Made by a program: the position numbers and the translations under genes. The notes under the pieces were generated by a model. The model ran no database searches. It was given only the letters and a program-made list of their open reading frames with translations, and was not told where the DNA came from. Shown here piece by piece: positions 59,259 to 64,000 of a DNA stretch of 64,000 nucleotides. This DNA is from Orobanche coerulescens (Eukaryota > Streptophyta > Magnoliopsida > Lamiales > Orobanchaceae), in contig CM065814.1 of NCBI GenBank assembly GCA_033398695.1, positions 79,068,358 through 79,132,357 on the forward strand, read 5' to 3'. Every line of letters starts with the position of its first letter. Positions within the stretch are counted from its first letter, which is position 1.

Positions 59259-59270
59259 TTTGTTGTAGTG

Positions 59271-60000
59271 TTGTTTCGCTAGCCAGCTTGGGAGGGTCCT
59301 TAGAGGCCTCGGGTGGGACTTGTGGTGGCGTCCCGGTCCTAGGCGATGCTTGTGCCTGACTTGTTTTATAAAGTGGCCAGCTCGATAGGATCCTTAGAGG
59401 CCTCGGGTGGGATTTGTGGCTTCGTCCCGGTCCTAGGCAGATTGATTGTGACTCTTTGTTTCCGGAAAAGACATATCTAGTTTTGGTTTTTGAAATGATT
59501 TGGTACATTGTACTATGAAACGTGTAAGCGAATGGTTTGCCTTGATTACTTGTACTAGCATAATTGCTAACCCATTTGGGGACCCGTTTTGGGAAAATTC
59601 TTGTTATGGATTTCAGGTTATGTTCTGCCGGACGAGCGGGCACTGGGACATTACGAGGATGTTGGCCAGGGTCATTGGCATGTGCATTCGAGTCTTCTTA
59701 TTCCTCTTGTCTATTTCGATATGGTTGTTTCCCGCACTTATAAACTTATAGATTGTACTCGCGAGTACTTGGGCTTTTCACTCCGAACTTCGTTTTGTAT
59801 TAACTCAAATTGCTATATTGTTGGTTGATGTTTATTACGCTGGTTGCTCCGGGCATATCTTTATATGTTGCATATTTAAATATGTGTGTCCTCGCTAACT
59901 GAGATGGTAAGTCGAGTGGTGTTTCCTTGTTTAGCCTGGTGGGTCCCATGTAGGGGTCCACAGCGCGGTAATATACTTCGAATATCTCGAGGGTGTTACA
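59271..60000 (+). repeat. 3' LTR of element E, right part
   Basis: Continues the LTR from 51692, starting with the TTGTTT repeat of the insertion site. It contains two copies of the roughly 105-bp CTCGGGTGGG...TCCTAGGC unit where the 5' LTR has one, and ends GGGTGTTACA before the CCTTT target copy. Confidence 0.88.
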
Positions 60001-60139
60001 CCTTTGATACCTAAGGCAACGCTTTTAGTCTATATTGCAACAACGAAAAAGTATTGCATTACGTGTATAATGCAACAACATAACCAAGTAAGGCAACAAC
60101 AAACGATGTTGCCTAAGATTTAAAAAAAACATAACATAA

Positions 60140-60302
60140 GGTCCACATGCGCCACATCATCAGTGGGTCCCACCTTTGTGCCACATCATCACTGAGTCCC
60201 ATCTTGATGCCACGTCAACAATGGGACCCACATTTATGCCATGTCATCAATGGGCTCTACCTTTGTGCCACATCAGCAACGGCCCCCACATCTATGCCAC
60301 AT
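60140..60302 (+). repeat. About 31-bp minisatellite
   Basis: Five to six imperfect units of the form GCCACATCATCAnTGGGTCCCAC plus a short CTTTGT-type spacer. Confidence 0.8.
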
Positions 60303-60486
60303 AAGCATTTTTTTGTTTTGTAATACTACTTTTATAAAATACAACACAAGCTAAAGTAAAAAGAAACAATTCCGACAAATATTTTGAAATAATTATTTTA
60401 TTTCTACATCAACCCATCCAAAATAAACCAAGGCAGCCAAAAACCAACAAGGATGCCAATACAAAATACAAACCACCAATTTAACT

Positions 60487-60749
60487 TCAAAAGTACCAAA
60501 ACCAAGCAACACCACCAATATAACTTAAAAAGTACAAAATTAATAAGTCTAAATACAAGTGATCGAATGTTACATATTGAAATAACTGATAAGTGGTACT
60601 CCTTTGAGTCATATGAGTACTATTATCCTCTTGATCACTTGATATCGTTGCACAAAATTCTCCAATAACAGCAGAATATGCAGAATTACCTTCATCAGTT
60701 ATCTTCATCATACAGGTCAAGAAATAAGCAGAATCACCCTTCCATTTTC
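60487..60749 (-). other. Unrecognised minus-strand open exon-like segment
   Basis: Open from an acceptor-like CTTCAG (60750) through GKWKGDSAYFLTCMMKITDE and EFCATISSDQEDNS to a stop at 60487. I do not recognise the protein. It may be another captured exon in transposon I or chance. Confidence 0.25.
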
Positions 60750-60812
60750 CTGAAGATCTAAAATCATTTCATGACCAGTTTATTTAAAATAGGCAGAAAA
60801 ATCTGACCGTAT

Positions 60813-60905
60813 ATATATATATATATATATTATATATGAATATATAACTAATATATAATATATATTATAATACTGCAGAATATATATTTATATGTATATA
60901 TATAA
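60813..60905 (+). repeat. (TA)n low-complexity tract
   Basis: Nearly pure TA/AT dinucleotides; a similar tract lies at 61121-61190 on the other side of the MITE. Confidence 0.9.
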
Positions 60906-60911
60906 CAAATA

Positions 60912-61120
60912 CTCCCTCTGTCCGCCACCCATGTGCAACAATTTTCTTTTCCATCCATCCGCAACCTATGTGCATTGTTTATTTTTGGCAATTTTTTTAC
61001 CCTTTCACAACACAAGTGGGTCCATTTACTCCACTCACAGCACATCCTACCAACTAAGTCAACTCAAATATTAAAACCCGTGCCGGTCAAAATAGACATA
61101 TGGGTGGTGGACGGAGGGAG
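60912..61120 (+). mobile_element. Stowaway-type MITE
   Basis: 209 bp, ends CTCCCTCTGTCC and GGACGGAGGGAG, flanked by TA dinucleotides. This is the Tc1/mariner-derived Stowaway signature. Longer terminal pairing (CCACCCATGTG versus CATATGGGTGG) is also visible. It has no coding capacity. Confidence 0.92.
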
Positions 61121-61768
61121 TATATTATTATTATATATATATATATAGATAAATATCAGGAAATATATATATATATAATAAATATATATTAATTAATTGC
61201 ACAAATTCACTAAGAAAAATATGAATAGATGGATTACCACAATTTAGATAACAAAAAAAAGAAAGATAAATAAATGGATTACTTATTAGACATGTAAGCA
61301 CTTTTAAAATGAACAATTTTTTTGTACTTACCCAGTGTCGAAGTTTTAATTACTCCAAATTCTCTAATCTGAATAGATATTTTAAAATTTCATTAAAATT
61401 TTGAATCCAAATAATATGCTTCCCCAATGTGAAATTTCACAGACATTTTCCTTTCTTGTTCGAATACTTGAGCCTGACCCAATAATGATACTATCATAAT
61501 CAAACAAAGTGAGTAATCAGCAAAAGCCTTTCATGTGGGAGACTTATAACCGAATAACCAATAACCTAATTATATAAAATATTATTTACATATTTAGATT
61601 TCAATTTTTGCTTTTTAAGTTTTAATTTAGTTTTAGCTCTATTTCTACATTTCTGTTTTTTTACTCTTAAATAACTCAATTTGCCACCTCTACAGTGCAC
61701 GGTCCACCAACCACCCTTAAGTTACGCCTAGAGGGTGATGTTTTTGTGATGAGTTACATTAAATTTAC
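61121..61768 (+). other. AT-rich, no gene seen
   Basis: A TA-rich tract followed by unassigned sequence; the next DRP1 exon expected downstream (PNCIILAISPANQD-type) was not found here. Confidence 0.4.
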
Positions 61769-62275
61769 CTTCTCAACATAAATGCGAACCATATTCTCAA
61801 TGTCTTCAACTATAGTTTCAGGTTGATCCTCTGCAAAGAGTGAAGTTTTTTCTCTCCATCAGATATAGTATTTATATCAACTAAATTTTACCAATGAGAA
61901 GAATAACTAATGGGACCCTACCCGCAACAACTTTTGTTAAACCCGAAAGATCAATAAGAGTCAAGTTGACAACTACAAGAAGATGAAAGAAAAGGAAGTT
62001 ATACCTTGGAATTCTTGCCCTGATTACGGATTCTAAGTGCTGAAAAAGAAGAAAGCTCAGCAGCTGATATACAAAGTTGTACCCCAGAGAGATGCTTTTG
62101 CTAGATATTCAGAACCCAATTTACTAGCCAAATGCCCATATTAGGACTTATTGCCAATTACTCACTCCTTTCGCCTAGCAGCCATCATATTAAATTTTTT
62201 TATCATATCTGCCTGTGAAAGATTCACAATACACACCCACGGATGTTGTAAACAATAAGCTCTTCCATCAAGAAC
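61769..62275 (-). pseudogene. DRP1 dynamin-related protein fragment with scrambled exons
   Basis: Minus-strand order is: exon 62275-62083 with LDGRAYCLQHPWVCIVNLSQ, ADM...MMAARRKE, a TGA and a TAA, then YGHLASKLGSEYLAK (dynamin middle region); exon 62039-62005, HLESVIRARIP (middle region); exon 61972-61922, VNLTLIDLSGLTKVVA (GTPase G3 region, DxxG); exon 61830-61769, EDQPETIVEDIENMVRIYVE (GTPase domain, next exon). In plant DRP1 the GTPase exons come first, so here the later pair precedes the earlier pair. Splice sites at all borders are kept and only about 32 bases separate the second and third exons, too short for a normal intron, so the join lies inside introns. DRP1 works in endocytosis and cell-plate formation. 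This copy is non-functional. Confidence 0.85.
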
Positions 62276-63000
62276 CTATTGTGAGTAGTAGAGAACATAA
62301 ATAAGTTCAAATGCTTGTCTCTAAATATAAGCGAGAAAAAGAGAGGATGCATGATTAAGAGGCGGCACTGGATCAGAGTGCACATGTAATGTGTGGAAAG
62401 AGGCAACAAATAAGAGTGCCCAAGTATGAAGCTAAAATGTAAGAAATAAGGGTAGCAAGAAAATGTTTTGAGGTAGCAAGCTAAAATGGAAGAAATAAGA
62501 GTGCACATTCAGAAGCTTTCGACTGTTCTATCACATTATACCCAAAGCCTTGAGTCCCATTTTCTATGAGTCCCATTAGGAAACTTCTTGCCCTTTTACC
62601 CCCTAACAAACAAGAACCAATCCTGCAACTAAATTCTTACAATTTGTCTACTTCAGATCGCTAAAGGTCCGACTCCCTTGTTCTTTTAATTCTCAAGCCT
62701 GCTCACTGACTCCATATTTGAGAAATTTTCAATGTCTCTCATTTTTTTCGTGCGAATGTGCCGCCTCTGAGCAAACACCAAAGCGAGAGGGAGAAGAGGA
62801 AATTAAAGAGCAGATGACTGGAATTTAGTCCTGTGTTGATACATATCCAACTATTCAAGAATACCGAAAAGCTCTCGATCGTAGAATGAGAGAGAGAGAG
62901 AGAGAGATGGGAGGGAGAGAGAGAGAGAAGGGAGAGAGAGAGACCTAGCATAATATACAAATATACTGTTATATATTCAGATTAAAATGTTGAAAATGGA
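62276..63000 (+). other. Unassigned sequence with (GA)n tract
   Basis: A GAGAGA tract is at 62888-62942. A minus-strand segment near 62770 has an acceptor-like GTTTGCTCAG followed by a short open run, but no protein was recognised. Confidence 0.4.
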
Positions 63001-63243
63001 TCACCTCACCAGTCTCGCGGTGGACGGCGGACGAACCCTTGCGTGAGAATGGAGAAGGCATGAATGCTGCTGTGAAGAGAGAGAAAAAAATAAAAAAGAG
63101 AGAGAGAGAGACGAGGAGAGAATGAGGGAGACGGTGAGAAGAGGGAGTAGGGTTAGGGGGTTATAAGGGGGAGATCGAACGGTTCTGATGAAGGGGAGAT
63201 TAATAATCTCAATCGGACGGCTCCCACTAAAAAAGGCTGCCAT
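63001..63243 (-). other. Possible captured 5' gene end (TATA, CT-rich leader, first exon)
   Basis: On the minus strand, CCCCTTATAACCCCC (about 63155-63169) is followed by a CT-rich leader (complement of the GA tract at 63083-63113), an ATG at about 63061 reading MPSPFSRKGSSAVHRET and a donor-like CTG|GTGAGG at about 63009. This looks like a promoter, leader and first exon of an unidentified gene. An 80-residue frame also spans it but is mostly low complexity. Confidence 0.35.
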
Positions 63244-64000
63244 GGGCTTTGAGCCGGGTTCGGGCTGGGATAATAAAAATGTTATAACGGGCCGGGTTGG
63301 GGCAAAATATTATAACAAAACCGATAACATAATATAACCACACCAGCAAAATACACTTAGCAATCAATCAAGGGAAAAAATTATGAAACCTTCAAATATA
63401 AAAAAAAAGAATTTAATCCTTCAAATTAAATCCAAAATAAAAAGTTCAACATACCTTTGACGGATCGAGAATTAAAGAAATATTACTTAAAATACGGAAC
63501 CTACCACAACGTTTTCTAAAAACACCATGTAAGTGTACTCTTACATAGCGCTTCCTAATTAAACGCTATATAAGTATTTTAAAAGGATTGTATTATTTTT
63601 TGTAATTTAAAATTTTGAAATTTTAATATTAAAATTTAAAATGTGTATTTATATTAAATAATTTAAATATATATTAGATATAATTTATATTATATTATAT
63701 ATCAAACTTTGAAAATAAAACATATATCGTAATTTAAATTTCATTATATATTGATAATATTTTAAACTTTAAAATTATAAAAAATATTTATAATTTTTAA
63801 TTACAATATTAAAAAATATGATAAGTATTTATATTAGATATAAATAATTTAAATCAAATTTATTATATGTTATATATAAAACTTTAAGAGTAAAAAATTA
63901 TCAAAATTTAAATTTTATTTCATTGTGTTTGTTTTTGACAATAACTTGAAAAAATTATTAAAAAATAGATACAACGCAACACCATCACAGGTGTTGCACG
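63244..64000 (+). other. AT-rich right flank, no gene seen
   Basis: Very AT-rich at 63590-63960 with no coding potential. A small imperfect inverted repeat (TAGCGCTTCCTAATTAAACG-type) is at about 63547. It may be interior or the edge of transposon I. Confidence 0.4.

Larger units (their letters stand above)
51693..59270 (+). mobile_element. Element K: CACTA-like DNA transposon carrying host gene fragments
   Basis: 7578 bp with terminal inverted repeats CACTACAACAAAAAG at the left and CTTTTTTGTTGTAGTG at the right. Dense subterminal ACAACGTTT/AAACGTTGT repeats at both ends are typical of En/Spm-like elements, whose transposase binds such motifs. It lies in the LTR sequence GAGTTTGTTTCGCTAG. 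The flanking direct repeat is TTGTTT (6 bp, 7 if the first C is counted as host), longer than the usual 3 bp of CACTA. No transposase gene was recognised, so K is non-autonomous. It carries fragments of a NIFK-like gene, HDR, DMC1 and an RNase H-like domain, all on the plus strand. Confidence 0.85.
11582..60000 (+). mobile_element. Element E: Ty3/gypsy Tekay-like chromovirus with nested insertions
   Basis: Bounded by TGTCATATCC at 11582 and GGGTGTTACA at 60000. The 5-bp target duplication CCTTT is present on both sides (11577-11581 and 60001-60005), which proves the ends. It is interrupted by H (17270-49731) in integrase and by CACTA element K (51693-59270) in its 3' LTR. Without them E is about 8.4 kb. 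The long LTRs, initiator-Met primer site, double CCHC knuckle gag and C-terminal chromodomain fit the Tekay/Del clade. Its gag-pol is ruined by stop codons and a 542-bp deletion. Confidence 0.9.
60006..64000 (+). mobile_element. DNA transposon I, right part (continues past window)
   Basis: Immediately after the E target copy, GGCAAC/GTTGCC and TGCAACAAC words resume (60016-60120), matching those left of E at 11490-11580. The right terminus is not visible; CGCAACACC...GGTGTTGC at 63976-63997 may be further subterminal repeats. It contains a minisatellite, a Stowaway MITE and captured DRP1 exons. Confidence 0.5.

Noticed and set aside
61769..62275. Intact dynamin gene
   Set aside because: Exons are out of order, two stops are present and most of the gene is missing.

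Overview
This window is plant nuclear DNA, most likely from an angiosperm with a large repeat-rich genome. The evidence is long LTR retrotransposons with plant initiator-tRNA(Met) primer sites, chromovirus chromodomains, a Sirevirus-type copia element, a CACTA-type DNA transposon, a Stowaway MITE, an Au-like SINE, and fragments of plant genes with plant-type introns (DMC1, HDR/ispH, DRP1, RPA1-like). The species cannot be named from the sequence. No intact host gene, rRNA, tRNA gene or CRISPR array was seen; almost everything is transposable-element DNA in various stages of decay.

Layout. (1) 1-8080: an LTR element, A, whose 5' LTR is cut by the window start (1-1762) and whose 3' LTR is 6135-8080. 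Its interior has a primer site and a polypurine tract but no recognisable gag-pol, and holds a second, older LTR (J, about 2169-3690). (2) 8081-10515: an LTR of another family (B) on the minus strand, with its primer site at its inner edge; A appears to have inserted into B. (3) 10738-11430: minus-strand exons of an RPA1-like gene fragment. (4) 11465-11581 and 60006-64000: the two halves of a DNA transposon, I, with GGCAAC-type subterminal repeats, split by element E.

(5) 11582-60000 is one nested stack. Ty3/gypsy Tekay-like chromovirus E (TSD CCTTT) carries a second Tekay-like element, H (17270-49731, TSD TTGTC), in its integrase. H carries F-family DNA (22362-45218) in its reverse transcriptase: a truncated integrase copy followed by a complete LTR-gag-pol-LTR unit. 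The truncated F copy carries a minus-strand Sirevirus-like copia element, G (22453-34409, TSD GTTGA). Separately, the 3' LTR of E carries a 7.6-kb CACTA-like element, K (51693-59270).

Most notable: K carries fragments of at least three unrelated cellular genes (a NIFK-like RRM protein, HDR/ispH, DMC1) plus an RNase H-like domain, all in the same orientation and with exon-intron borders preserved. Transposon I carries DRP1 dynamin exons in scrambled order. The LTRs of several families carry arrays of a 12-bp near-palindrome, TAGCGCACGCTA, ending just upstream of a TATA box; two other LTR families have a different CpG-rich motif cluster at the same position. Paired LTRs in two elements differ preferentially at CAG/CTG/CCG sites, which may be a methylation-linked sequence error rather than biology.

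No element here looks autonomous as written: every gag-pol has stop codons, frameshifts or deletions, many of them C-to-T changes typical of methylated, silenced repeats.
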